Part shown: piece by piece, positions 24,197-32,829 of the stretch
Layout of the letters: every line of letters starts with the position of its first letter
Numbering within the stretch: the first letter of the stretch is position 1
Origin: UBA1422 sp963676385
Lineage (GTDB): Bacteria > Bacillota > Clostridia > Peptostreptococcales > Anaerovoracaceae
Length of the DNA stretch: 64,000 nt
Direction of reading: 5' to 3'
Assembly (NCBI GenBank): GCA_963676385.2
Contig: CAXXMM010000014.1
Span: 186,001-250,000, forward strand
Translations under genes and position numbers: made by a program
The notes under the pieces: model-generated
The model's database searches: none
What the model saw: only the letters and a program-made list of their open reading frames with translations
Told to the model about the DNA's origin: nothing

Positions 24197-24562
24197 ATGC
24201 CAAGACCCAGAAAGTGCAGAAGAGTTTGCTGTATGCCTGAAAGTACCCTTTATGGGCCGCTGCAAGGGTTTATAGATGAAAATGGGACAATCGTGATGAC
24301 TGTGGAAGAATATGAAACCATCAGGCTCATTGATTTGGAAGGATTGAATCAAGAGGACTGTGCAGAAAAGATGCAAGTTGCTCGGGCTACAGTTCAAAGT
24401 ATCTACAAGACAGCAAGAAGCAAAATCGCCGATTCCTTGGTAAACGGTTTGATTTTAAAAATTGAAGGGGGAGACTTTCAACTATATAGTGAAAATGACC
24501 AAGTAAGAGACTGTAGAAGATGCCATCGACATCGATGTGGAATAAAAAACAGTAAGGAGTAA
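24197..24562 (+). CDS. DUF134 family HTH protein
   Basis: 121 residues from the ATG at 24197; a longer frame from 24125 would cover the promoter. The MPRPRKCRRVCCMPES opening and the TVEEYETIRLIDLEGLNQEDCAEKMQVARAT core identify DUF134, with a sigma-70 region 4-like helix-turn-helix (about residues 40-85). The C-terminus is Cys/His-rich (DCRRCHRHRCG) and may bind a metal or Fe-S cluster. These proteins usually sit beside Mrp/NifX-like genes, as here, and are presumed transcription regulators. The next gene starts four bases after the stop. Confidence 0.87.
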   Translation: MPRPRKCRRVCCMPESTLYGPLQGFIDENGTIVMTVEEYETIRLIDLEGLNQEDCAEKMQVARATVQSIYKTARSKIADSLVNGLILKIEGGDFQLYSENDQVRDCRRCHRHRCGIKNSKE

Positions 24563-24566
24563 ACAA

Positions 24567-25442
24567 ATGAGCGATAATTGTAATCAAAGCTGCAGCAGTT
24601 GCGGAGAAACCTGTTCAGAGCGAAAAGAACCGAATGATTTGATTGAAAAACTTCATGAAAAAAGCAAGGTGAAGAAAGTATTTGGTGTGGTAAGCGGGAA
24701 AGGTGGCGTGGGAAAATCTCTGGTCACATCCTTGATGGCTGTGGCCATGAACAGAAAAGGCTACCATACTGCAATTCTGGATGCTGATGTTACCGGTCCA
24801 TCCATTCCTAAGGCGTTTGGCATTAGAGACAAGGCCAATGGGGATGAATTTGGCATCTATCCAATCCATAGCAGTACAGGAATCGATATCATGTCAATTA
24901 ATTTATTGCTGGAAAATGATTCTGACCCAGTGGTTTGGAGAGGCCCAATGATTGCCGGCACTGTAAAGCAGTTTTGGACAGATGTTATTTGGGATGATAT
25001 TGATTTTATGTTTATTGATATGCCACCGGGAACTGGAGATGTCCCGCTCACAGTATTTCAATCTATTCCAGTAGATGGAATCATCATCGTGACTTCGCCA
25101 CAAGAGTTGGTTTCCATGATTGTGGGAAAAGCCGTTAAGATGGCAAAAATGATGGATATTCCAATTGTTGGCCTAGTTGAAAATATGTCCTATTTTAAGT
25201 GCCCGGACAACGACAAGGATTACAAAATCTTTGGGGATAGCCATATTGAAGAAATCGGTGACAAATATAACTTGCCGATTATGGCAAAACTACCCATCGA
25301 TCCTAAAATTGCTGCCGCATGTGATCAGGGGATGATAGAATTTTACGAGAACTCCTGGTTGGATTCTGTTGCGGAGGCCTTAGTGGAAGGTTTGAATGGC
25401 GCTGCGAACGAAAAAAACCAATGTGGGAAGGGGGAAGCATAA
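24567..25442 (+). CDS. Mrp/NBP35-type P-loop ATPase (Fe-S carrier)
   Basis: 291 residues, preceded by AAGGAG. The N-terminus has a CNQSCSSCGETC cysteine cluster typical of NBP35-like members. The deviant Walker A motif VSGKGGVGKS (about residues 38-47) and FIDMPPGTGDVPLT are the Mrp signatures. It is expected to bind and transfer Fe-S clusters in an ATP-dependent way in the cytoplasm. It sits four bases after the DUF134 gene and directly abuts the DUF1847 gene, so it is in the middle of an operon. The C-terminal CxxC seen in many Mrp proteins is not evident; a single Cys in NQCGKGEA ends the protein. Confidence 0.9.
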   Translation: MSDNCNQSCSSCGETCSERKEPNDLIEKLHEKSKVKKVFGVVSGKGGVGKSLVTSLMAVAMNRKGYHTAILDADVTGPSIPKAFGIRDKANGDEFGIYPIHSSTGIDIMSINLLLENDSDPVVWRGPMIAGTVKQFWTDVIWDDIDFMFIDMPPGTGDVPLTVFQSIPVDGIIIVTSPQELVSMIVGKAVKMAKMMDIPIVGLVENMSYFKCPDNDKDYKIFGDSHIEEIGDKYNLPIMAKLPIDPKIAAACDQGMIEFYENSWLDSVAEALVEGLNGAANEKNQCGKGEA

Positions 25443-26106
25443 ATGGCCAACTGTGCAAAATGTAGTTTTGTTGACAAAAGATGCCGACAAGAAAACGGAA
25501 GAGGGCCGGCGGATTGCCCGACGATTTTACATGACAAAACAGTGGAGAAAGCCCTTGAAAAGTATAAAGATGAGTTATACAAAGACTTTTCTCTTGGTGC
25601 CGCCATGCAAGAAGGCGCAGGGTATGCACGCTGTGGAGAAGGGATGTCTGTTCCTATCAAAACAAGGTTGGAAGAAACCATTGAATTTTGTCAACGCATG
25701 GGATACCATAAAATTGGATTGGCATTTTGTTTGGGACTACAAAAAGAAGCCGCAGTTGTAAGTGATATTTTAAAAGCCAACGGATTGGATGTTACCTCAG
25801 TGATTTGTAAGGTGGGGGGGATTTGCAAAGAAGATTTTGGCATTGAAGACCGGTACAAAATTAATCCAGGCGAATATGAAGTCATCTGCAACCCCCATTG
25901 CCCAAGCGGAAATTTGTAATGAAGAGGATACGGAATTCAATATTGTAATGGGTTTATGTGTTGGACACGATTCTATGTTTCTGAAAAATGCCAATGCTTT
26001 ATGCACGGTGTTTGCGGTAAAAGATAGGGTATTAGCCCATAATCCTTTAGGGGCCGTGTACACCTCCGATACTTTTTATAAGAAATTAAAAAAGCGGAAG
26101 AAATAG
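25443..26106 (+). pseudogene. DUF1847 family metal-binding protein, frameshifted
   Basis: The first frame (25443-25919) gives MANCAKCSFVDKRC..., the Cys-rich start of DUF1847, and runs to EVICNP. There the frame should continue PIAQAEICNEEDTEFNIVMGLCVGHDS, but these residues are in the next frame (to 26106). Removing one C from the run of five at 25892-25896 restores one 220-residue protein, the usual family length. The conserved C-terminal GLCVGHD and HNPLGAVY motifs are intact, so decay looks recent or the extra base is a sequencing error. DUF1847 function is unknown; cysteines suggest metal or Fe-S binding, in line with the Mrp neighbour. Confidence 0.85.
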
Positions 26107-26116
26107 GAGAAAAACG

Positions 26117-26593
26117 ATGTTCACATACATATTATATGGGTTGGCAGCATCAGGGTTAATCCTATCCGCATACAAGGATCGAGGAAAGACAAAATTGGCG
26201 TTGATAAAGGCGTGGAAATCTTTTGAAAATATTTTGCCTCAACTTTTGTCGATTCTAGTCATTATAGGGTTGGTATTGGCCATATTGAGTCCACAAACCA
26301 TATCACTGCTTATGGGAACAGGCACTGGAATCTGGGGTGTATTGGTTGCATCTGTTTTGGGGTCCATCACATTGATTCCCGGATTTGTCGCCTTCCCCCT
26401 TGCAGCAGCATTGCTGAATAATGGAGCGGGATATATGCAAATCGCAGCCTTTGTCTCTACATTGATGATGGTTGGCATTGTAACCCTACCTTTGGAGATG
26501 TCAGTTTTAGGAAAACGTGCCGCCTTGATTCGGAATGTATCCGCATTTGTTTTTTCTCTTATTGTGGCGGCTGTCATCGGGGTTGTCTTATGA
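26117..26593 (+). CDS. Permease half-protein A (DUF318/UPF0718-like)
   Basis: 158 residues, ATG behind AGGAG. Four to five hydrophobic helices, with ALISPQTISLLMGTG-like and GSITLIPGFVAFPLAAALLNNGAGYMQ motifs. The LIPGFVAFPLAA-LL segment is one of the two inverted signatures of the DUF318 permease family. Full-length relatives have both halves in one protein; here the second half is encoded by the next gene, whose ATG overlaps this stop. The two products probably form a heterodimer. The cargo is unknown; metal or thiol compounds are suggested only by neighbours. Confidence 0.75.
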   Translation: MFTYILYGLAASGLILSAYKDRGKTKLALIKAWKSFENILPQLLSILVIIGLVLAILSPQTISLLMGTGTGIWGVLVASVLGSITLIPGFVAFPLAAALLNNGAGYMQIAAFVSTLMMVGIVTLPLEMSVLGKRAALIRNVSAFVFSLIVAAVIGVVL

Positions 26594-27123
26594 TGAAAAA
26601 GTTTTTAGCACGATATAAAGTATTTTTGGCTCTCGTCGTGGTGAATATTATCATTGGCATTGTCATTCCTAAAGTGGGAATGTCGTCCATAAATATTACC
26701 ATAGAAAATTTGTTGGGAATGCTTTCGATTATTCCACCAATATTTATTCTTTTAGGGTTATTGGACGTGTGGGTTGATCGTGCAACAATGATGAAGTACA
26801 CAGGCAAGGGCTCTGGGGTCAAAGGTGTGCTGATTGCCTTCTTAATAGGTTCTGCAGCAGCAGGCCCCCTTTATGCATCCTTTCCCGTGGCGGCAGTTAT
26901 GCTGAAAAAGGGCAGTAGCTTGTTTAATGTCTTTATTTTTATTGGTGCTTGGTCCACCACAAAAATACCCATGCTGACTTTTGAAGCGGCCAATTTGGGT
27001 TTTAAATTTACATTGGTGAGACTTGCCCTTAGCATCATAGGAATTCTGCTCATTGCTGCTATTTCAGAGAAGTTGTTAAACGAGGAAAGAAAAAAAGAAA
27101 TATATGAGTTAAACCAGTCATAA
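26590..27123 (+). CDS. Permease half-protein B (DUF318/UPF0718-like)
   Basis: 177 residues with about five membrane helices. The start overlaps the preceding stop by four bases (ATGA). The AFLIGSAAAGPLYASFPVAAVMLKKG segment mirrors LIPGFVAFPLAAALLNNG in half A, showing they are the two halves of one inverted-repeat transporter. Both halves have complete ends and their own start signals, so this looks like a stable split rather than a broken gene. The substrate is unknown. Confidence 0.75.
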   Translation: MMKKFLARYKVFLALVVVNIIIGIVIPKVGMSSINITIENLLGMLSIIPPIFILLGLLDVWVDRATMMKYTGKGSGVKGVLIAFLIGSAAAGPLYASFPVAAVMLKKGSSLFNVFIFIGAWSTTKIPMLTFEAANLGFKFTLVRLALSIIGILLIAAISEKLLNEERKKEIYELNQS

Positions 27124-27170
27124 TAACATCTATAAAATATCACCGTGGTTTTGAAAATGAAGAGGGAAAA

Positions 27171-27688
27171 ATGGCAAACAAAATTATTCAGAATTTGGAA
27201 AAGGAAGATTTATTAAAGTTGATTGACATCTATTCAAAAATTGGTTGGCAATGGATGGAGTTTGGTTTCAGTCTATTGAATCAAAATTTGGAATGGATGA
27301 GGCAATCCATCATGATGAGAATGCATGGCGGCAATTCACGGTGATTGAGGCAAACAAAATTAAACAGTTTCTCAATTTGCCGGAACAAAGCGGAATAGAA
27401 GGTTTAAAACAGGCTCTTTGTTTCCGTATGTATGCCAACATCAATGAGGATGAAATTATTATTTCAGGGAACACGCTACTATACAGAACTTTAGATTGCA
27501 GAGTGCAAAATGCCAGAAAAAGAAAAGGGATGGAATTTCACCCTTGTAAATCGGTGGGGATAATTGAATATACCGATTTCGCAAAGACAATTGATTCAAG
27601 ATTTCAATGTGAAGTAATCAGTTGTTACCCGGATCAAATCGATGATACTTGTAATTGTTCCTGGAAATTTACATTATTGGACGAGTAA
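27171..27688 (+). pseudogene. DUF6125-like cytosolic protein, frameshifted
   Basis: An ATG at 27171 behind GAGGGA opens MANKIIQNLEKEDLLKLIDIYSK. The matching continuation NWLAMDGVWFQSIESKFGMDEA is in another frame, open to 27688. Adding one A to the run of five at 27236-27240 joins them into a 172-residue protein with no stop. I recognise the YSKNWLAMDGVWF start and the DENAWRQFTVIEA region from clostridial DUF6125-type proteins. The function is unknown. As with DUF1847, a single homopolymer base is involved, so either a recent mutation or a read error could explain it. Confidence 0.78.
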
Positions 27689-27703
27689 AACAAAGAATAA
27701 TTA

Positions 27704-27731
27704 TTGACATATGCCAATAATGGAATATAAT
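27704..27731 (+). promoter_or_regulatory. Promoter of the NifX-like gene, sharing the TGCC element
   Basis: -35 TTGACA (27704-27709), 16-base spacer, -10 TATAAT (27726-27731). The spacer contains TATGCCAATAATGGAA, matching the TATGCC-N6-GGCA element of the promoter at 24125-24153. Confidence 0.75.
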
Positions 27732-27806
27732 AGAAATATAAAAAGCATATGCTAATTACTTTCAAATGTAATTGCGGAGGCTGTCAATGAAACAGGAGGA
27801 ACAAAT

Positions 27807-28169
27807 ATGAAAATTGCTTTACCATCTAGGAATAATCTGATTGATGATCACTTTGGTCATTGTGAGTACTTCACCGTATTCACCATAAATGAAAAGGGCA
27901 CTGAAATCCTAAATCAGGAAATCATCCAATCTCCGGCAGGATGCGGATGTAAATCTAACATTGCACAAGTTCTGGCAGCCATGGATGTCAAGGTGATGAT
28001 AGCCGGGAATATGGGAGAAGGTGCGGTGAACGTCTTGAACAATTCTGGAATAGAAGTCATTCGGGGTTGTTCCGGCGATGTGAAAGAAGTTGCCCTTCGT
28101 TGGGTTGCCGGGCAGTTGGTGGATTCCGGAGATGCCTGCCATCACCATGATCACCAGTGTCAACACTAG
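27807..28169 (+). CDS. NifX/NafY-like dinitrogenase iron-molybdenum cofactor domain protein
   Basis: 120 residues, ATG behind AGGAGG. A single NifB/NifX-type domain opens MKIALPSRNNLIDDHFGHCEYF (the DDHFGHC motif is diagnostic), with SPAGCGCKSNIAQVL and the C-terminal His-rich tail CHHHDHQC that likely holds a metal. No nitrogenase gene is in the window, and in anaerobes such proteins often occur without nitrogen fixation beside Mrp ATPases. It probably carries Fe-S or another metal cofactor together with the Mrp protein upstream. It is transcribed from its own promoter. Confidence 0.9.
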   Translation: MKIALPSRNNLIDDHFGHCEYFTVFTINEKGTEILNQEIIQSPAGCGCKSNIAQVLAAMDVKVMIAGNMGEGAVNVLNNSGIEVIRGCSGDVKEVALRWVAGQLVDSGDACHHHDHQCQH

Positions 28170-28209
28170 CCATAGGAGAAATTATTGTCAAAAGCTTTTT
28201 CAAATATAG

Positions 28210-28246
28210 AACAGAACCTTTGATTTTTTCGAGGTTCTATTTTTTT
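28210..28246 (+). terminator. Intrinsic terminator of the NifX-like gene
   Basis: AGAACCT and AGGTTCT arms with a long loop, followed by seven T residues. Confidence 0.85.
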
Positions 28247-28383
28247 CTCAATTATCTTAATACAATCTTTATCTCCCCATGGAGTTCCTTAACAACATAT
28301 TTACATATAACCGGATACAATCATCTTATCAAGATTATTGTTAGGTTCAAAGTGTGGACCGTAAAGGAATGGAGTGAATCGGT

Positions 28384-28473
28384 ATGGACATTGTATTAGT
28401 GACAACTGGGGTTATTGGCTTCTTGTTGTTGATTTACTTGTTTTTTGTTTTATTTAGGGGTGAAAACCTATGA
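28384..28473 (+). CDS. kdpF: KdpF, small subunit of the K+-transporting ATPase
   Basis: 29 residues starting MDIVLVTTGVIGFLLLIYLF and ending RGENL; a single hydrophobic helix. The ATG has a GGAG site nine bases upstream, and the stop overlaps the kdpA ATG (ATGA). The size, hydrophobicity and position directly before kdpA match KdpF, which stabilises the KdpABC complex. Confidence 0.85.
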   Translation: MDIVLVTTGVIGFLLLIYLFFVLFRGENL

Positions 28474-30158
28474 GTATGATAATAATAGAAGATTTGGTAT
28501 TTATTTTTTTGCTAATTATTCTTTCTGTTCCTCTGGGGAACTATATCTATAAGGCGATGACAGGACAAACCGTATTTTTAACCGGCATATTATCACCGCT
28601 GGAAGACGCAGCTTATCGGATGATGAAGGTTCAAAGCGAAGATGAAATGAGTCCTCGAAGATATGCAGGCTCAGTCATTATTTTTAGTTTGATTGGACTT
28701 GTAGTAGTCTTTGCCATATTAATGTTTCAAAATCTATTGCCGCTTAATCCAGCCGATTTGTCTGGAGAGAAATGGGATTTGGCCTTTAATACAGCGGCAA
28801 GTTTTGTCACCAACACCAATTGGCAGGCGTATGCCGGCGAAACAACGCTGTCGTATTTTGCCCAGTCTGTGGGATTGGGTGTGCAGAATTTTGTGTCGGC
28901 CGCAACGGGAATTGCAGTATTATTTGCATTAATCAGAGGATTTACTTATTCCCGGGAAACCACCATAGGATCATTTTGGGTGGATTTAACAAGGGCAATC
29001 GTATACATACTGCTTCCTTTATCCTTCATTCTTGCCATTCTTTTGGTTTCTCAAGGTGTAGTACAGACATTAAGTGCTTACCATAATGTGACCACATTGG
29101 AATCTGGAATGACACAGACCATTCCGTTGGGACCTGCTGCCAGTCAAATTGCCATCAAGCAACTTGGCACCAATGGTGGCGGATTTTTTGGCGCAAATTC
29201 TGCGTTCCCTCTGGAAAACCCGACCACATTTTCAAATTGGCTAGAACTGTTTTCCATATTATTGATTCCCGCTGCCCTTTGCGTATCCTTTGGCAGAGCT
29301 GTATTCGACCGAAGGCAGGGAAGAACCCTCTATTTGGTGATGCTGATTTTATTTGGGCTGGCATTGGCAGGAGCCACAGCTAGTGAGGTATACACATCAC
29401 CTGTCTTTCAGGATGTGATCACAGCGGCGAACCTAGAAGGAAAAGAAATTATTCATGGGGTTGGAACTTCGACTTTATGGGGTGTCGCAACCACAGCAGC
29501 CTCCAACGGTTCTGTGAATGCCATGCTGGATAGTTTTACCCCCCTTGCCGGCATGACCTTCATGTTTTTAATGCAACTTGGTGAAATCGTTTTTGGTGGT
29601 GTAGGTAGCGGATTATATGGAATGTTGGCGTTTGCCATACTTACTGTTTTTATTGCCGGTCTGATGGTGGGTAGGACGCCGGAGTACCTAGGGAAAAAAA
29701 TTGAACCCTTTGACATGAAAATGGTATGTTTAATTGTTTTGACGCCACCCCTTGTAACTCTTTTTGGAACGGCAATTGCTGTGGCTGTTCCGGCTGCAAG
29801 CAGTTGGATTACCAACTCTGGTGCCCACGGTTTTTCGGAAATCCTTTATGCCTTTTCTTCTATGGGAAATAACAATGGGAGTGCGTTTGCAGGTTATAAT
29901 GCCAATACGGTTTTTACCAATGTGTTGGGCGGAATTGGGATGTTGGTGGTTAGATTTATTCCATTGCTTGCCACCGTATTATTGGCAGGGAATTTGGCAA
30001 AGAAAAAAAGTATTGCTACCAGTGAAGGTACATTGTCAACCTCCAATCCGATGTTTGTTGGTTTACTAATTGGTGTGGTTATTATCATTGCAGCTTTAAG
30101 TTTTTTGCCTACGTTAGCCTTAGGACCCATTGCAGATTATTTTACCACAATGAAATGA
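28470..30158 (+). CDS. kdpA: Potassium-transporting ATPase subunit A
   Basis: 562 residues with about ten membrane helices, the full family length. Selectivity-filter motifs of the four repeats are present: SFVTNTNWQAYAG (repeat 1), QLGTNGGGFFGANSAFP (repeat 2), and SSMGNNNGSAFAG (late repeat). KdpA is the K+-binding channel-like subunit that works with the P-type ATPase KdpB. It starts with four bases of overlap with kdpF and is ten bases from kdpB. High-affinity K+ uptake normally switches on at low K+ or high osmolarity through KdpD/KdpE, both encoded downstream. Confidence 0.97.
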   Translation: MSMIIIEDLVFIFLLIILSVPLGNYIYKAMTGQTVFLTGILSPLEDAAYRMMKVQSEDEMSPRRYAGSVIIFSLIGLVVVFAILMFQNLLPLNPADLSGEKWDLAFNTAASFVTNTNWQAYAGETTLSYFAQSVGLGVQNFVSAATGIAVLFALIRGFTYSRETTIGSFWVDLTRAIVYILLPLSFILAILLVSQGVVQTLSAYHNVTTLESGMTQTIPLGPAASQIAIKQLGTNGGGFFGANSAFPLENPTTFSNWLELFSILLIPAALCVSFGRAVFDRRQGRTLYLVMLILFGLALAGATASEVYTSPVFQDVITAANLEGKEIIHGVGTSTLWGVATTAASNGSVNAMLDSFTPLAGMTFMFLMQLGEIVFGGVGSGLYGMLAFAILTVFIAGLMVGRTPEYLGKKIEPFDMKMVCLIVLTPPLVTLFGTAIAVAVPAASSWITNSGAHGFSEILYAFSSMGNNNGSAFAGYNANTVFTNVLGGIGMLVVRFIPLLATVLLAGNLAKKKSIATSEGTLSTSNPMFVGLLIGVVIIIAALSFLPTLALGPIADYFTTMK

Positions 30159-30168
30159 GGAGAGAACC

Positions 30169-32223
30169 ATGAAAAAGGGTAAATCCAAGAACAAAATATG
30201 GGTTGATGCAATCAAACAATCCATTACAAAGCTATCTCCACGGGTACAGATTAAAAACCCAGTGATGTTCATTGTATATGTAGGAGCATGCTTCACTACG
30301 ATACTATATTTTTTGGCATTCCTAGGCATTCAAGATGAAAATCAAAGTTATACATTAGCCATTGCACTGATTCTTTGGTTTACTGTTTTATTTGCAAATT
30401 TTGCCGAGGCCATTGCAGAGGGAAGGGGCAGAGCCCAGGCCAACAGTTTACGAAGCGCCAGAAAAGATGTGAAAGCCAAAAAACTGGTCAAACAAGACAA
30501 TATAGAAGAATATGAGGAAGTTTCTTCAAGCGACCTAAAGGTTGGCGACTTGGTATACGTGGAGGCAAATCAACAAATACCAATGGATGGAGATGTTATT
30601 GTTGGCGCTGCATCGGTGGATGAAAGTGCTATTACCGGGGAATCCGCACCAGTTATCCGAGAATCAGGGGGAGATAGAAGTGCCGTAACAGGGGGAACCA
30701 CCCTTGTTTCTGATTGGCTGGTGATTCGTATTACGGCGGAGGCCGGAAAAAGCTTTTTGGATAAAATGATTGCAATGGTTGAAGGGGCATCAAGAAAAAA
30801 AACACCTAACGAAGTGGCTCTGCAAATTCTGTTGGTATCATTGACCATTATTTTTCTGGTGGTTACCGCTACCCTATTACCTTTCTCCAATTTTGTCAGT
30901 GAACAAGTTGGACGAGGGAATGCCATTTCTGTGACCAACGTGGTTGCACTACTTGTATGTTTGGCACCAACTACCATCGGCGCATTACTGTCATCTATTG
31001 GTATCGCAGGAATGAGCAGACTGAATCAGGCAAATGTATTGGCCATGAGCGGGCGTGCCATTGAAGCGGCGGGGGATGTAGATGTGCTTTTGTTGGATAA
31101 AACGGGAACCGTCACTTTCGGAAATCGTCAAGCCAGTCAATTTCTTGCGCTAAATGGGGTTTCACAGCGGGAACTTGCCGATGCCGCGCAACTTTCTTCT
31201 TTGGCCGATGAAACTCCGGAGGGGAGAAGTATTGTAATTCTTGCAAAAGAACAATTTGGGCTAAGGGGCAGAGATATGACCGCTTTGCAGGCGGATTTTG
31301 TTGAATTTACAGCAAAAACCAGAATGAGTGGCATTGACTTCCAAGGCAATACAATCCGAAAAGGCGCAGCGGAGGCAGTGAAGGCATTTGTACTTTCCAA
31401 CGGGGGAAACTATCCGGATGAGTGTGACCAAATCGTCAGAAAAGTCGCCAATGCGGGGGGGACACCCTTGGTTGTTGAAAAAAACAATCAGGCACTAGGT
31501 GTCATTTATTTAAAAGACATTGTAAAAGACGGGGTGAAAGAACGATTTGGAGATCTTCGCAAAATGGGGATTCGAACCATTATGATTACCGGAGATAACC
31601 CAATGACAGCCGCGGCCATTGCTGCGGAGGCGGGGGTTGATGATTTTCTTGCAGAGGCTACTCCGGATGCGAAGCTTGCCTTGATACGAGAGTATCAACA
31701 AAAAGGTCACCTTGTGGCCATGACCGGAGATGGAACAAATGATGCACCGGCCCTTGCACAAGCAGATGTTGCCGTTGCCATGAATACTGGGACTCAGGCA
31801 GCCAAAGAGGCCGGGAATATGGTGGATCTTGACTCTAGTCCTACCAAATTGATTGACATTGTGCGCATTGGAAAACAACTGCTGATGACCAGAGGTGCTT
31901 TGACCACCTTTAGTGTGGCAAATGATATTGCCAAGTATTTTGCCATTATTCCCGTGTTGTTTTTCAACATATTTCCTCAGTTGGCAGCATTGAATTTCAT
32001 GAATTTAACCAGTACAACCAGCGCCATTTTGTCCGCAATTATATATAACGGATTGATTATTATTGCATTGATTCCGTTGGCATTAAGAGGCGTTGGTTAT
32101 CATGAGATGTCTGCTGGCAAGCTATTGCAGAGAAATATTACAATCTATGGGATAGGCGGACTAATTGCGCCTTTTATTGCAATCAAACTCATCGATATGC
32201 TTTTGGCAGTTTGTGTGTTTTGA
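30169..32223 (+). CDS. kdpB: Potassium-transporting ATPase subunit B (P-type ATPase)
   Basis: 684 residues, ATG behind GAGGAGAG. P-type ATPase motifs: the TGESAP actuator loop, the phosphorylation site DKTGTVTFGN (Asp in DKTGT), the nucleotide-binding KGA motif in RKGAAEAV, and TGDGTNDAPALAQADV in the hinge. It hydrolyses ATP to drive K+ through KdpA. It lies in the middle of kdpFABCDE with short gaps. Length and motifs are normal, so the pump should be functional. Confidence 0.98.
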   Translation: MKKGKSKNKIWVDAIKQSITKLSPRVQIKNPVMFIVYVGACFTTILYFLAFLGIQDENQSYTLAIALILWFTVLFANFAEAIAEGRGRAQANSLRSARKDVKAKKLVKQDNIEEYEEVSSSDLKVGDLVYVEANQQIPMDGDVIVGAASVDESAITGESAPVIRESGGDRSAVTGGTTLVSDWLVIRITAEAGKSFLDKMIAMVEGASRKKTPNEVALQILLVSLTIIFLVVTATLLPFSNFVSEQVGRGNAISVTNVVALLVCLAPTTIGALLSSIGIAGMSRLNQANVLAMSGRAIEAAGDVDVLLLDKTGTVTFGNRQASQFLALNGVSQRELADAAQLSSLADETPEGRSIVILAKEQFGLRGRDMTALQADFVEFTAKTRMSGIDFQGNTIRKGAAEAVKAFVLSNGGNYPDECDQIVRKVANAGGTPLVVEKNNQALGVIYLKDIVKDGVKERFGDLRKMGIRTIMITGDNPMTAAAIAAEAGVDDFLAEATPDAKLALIREYQQKGHLVAMTGDGTNDAPALAQADVAVAMNTGTQAAKEAGNMVDLDSSPTKLIDIVRIGKQLLMTRGALTTFSVANDIAKYFAIIPVLFFNIFPQLAALNFMNLTSTTSAILSAIIYNGLIIIALIPLALRGVGYHEMSAGKLLQRNITIYGIGGLIAPFIAIKLIDMLLAVCVF

Positions 32224-32236
32224 TTAGGAGGAAACC

Positions 32237-32803
32237 ATGAAGCAAATATTAAAAATCCTAAAAACGGCTATCATATGCTTTGTATTTATGACTGTACTAT
32301 GTGGAATTATTTACCCGGGGATTGTAACTGGGGTTGCGCAGACAATTTTCCCCAAACAAGCAAACGGGAGCATCATATCGGTGGTTCAGAGTGACGGTAC
32401 CAAAAAAGATATTGGTTCCACCTTTATTGCACAGGAGTTCACAGATCCCAAATACCTTATTGGCAGGCCAATGGCAGTCAGCAACTTGTCCCCAGTCAGT
32501 ACAGAACAAAAAAAACTGATAACAAAGAGGGTAAAATGGTGGCATGCCATTGATCCCACCAACCAAGAATCTATTCCCTTGGATTTGGTCACTGCATCCG
32601 GCAGTGGTTTTGATCCCAATATATCTGTGGCCGCCGCCGATTATCAGGTTGCCCGCATTGCTAAAGCAAGAGGAATGGATGAAGATGCAGTAAAAGACAT
32701 CATAAAAAAATGCACTCAAAAAAGGTTGCTGGGATTTTGGGGCGAACCGGCAGTAAACGTCCTGAAAGTAAATATTTTGCTTGATGGATTGAAGCAAAGG
32801 TAA
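32237..32803 (+). CDS. kdpC: Potassium-transporting ATPase subunit C
   Basis: 188 residues, ATG behind AGGAGG. One N-terminal membrane helix (about residues 11-32) precedes an extracytoplasmic domain; family motifs are GSTFIAQEFTDPKYLIGRP, the SGSGFDPNISVAAADYQVARIAKARG block and the C-terminal LGFWGEPAVNVLKVNILLD. KdpC assists K+ binding and stabilises the complex. kdpD starts 26 bases later. Confidence 0.97.
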   Translation: MKQILKILKTAIICFVFMTVLCGIIYPGIVTGVAQTIFPKQANGSIISVVQSDGTKKDIGSTFIAQEFTDPKYLIGRPMAVSNLSPVSTEQKKLITKRVKWWHAIDPTNQESIPLDLVTASGSGFDPNISVAAADYQVARIAKARGMDEDAVKDIIKKCTQKRLLGFWGEPAVNVLKVNILLDGLKQR

Positions 32804-32829
32804 CATAATGAACTTGAGGTATTAATAAG

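Noticed and set aside
27171..27688. Separate short gene starting with TTG at 27245
   Set aside because: The TTG has no ribosome binding site and the preceding residues of the family are found in the adjacent frame; a frameshift explains it better.
28247..28383. c-di-AMP (ydaO) riboswitch before kdp
   Set aside because: The region is short and lacks the conserved ydaO core; no riboswitch pattern was recognised.
28157..28399. Open frame of 80 codons before kdpA
   Set aside because: It crosses the NifX-like terminator, lacks a ribosome binding site and overlaps the better supported kdpF in another frame.
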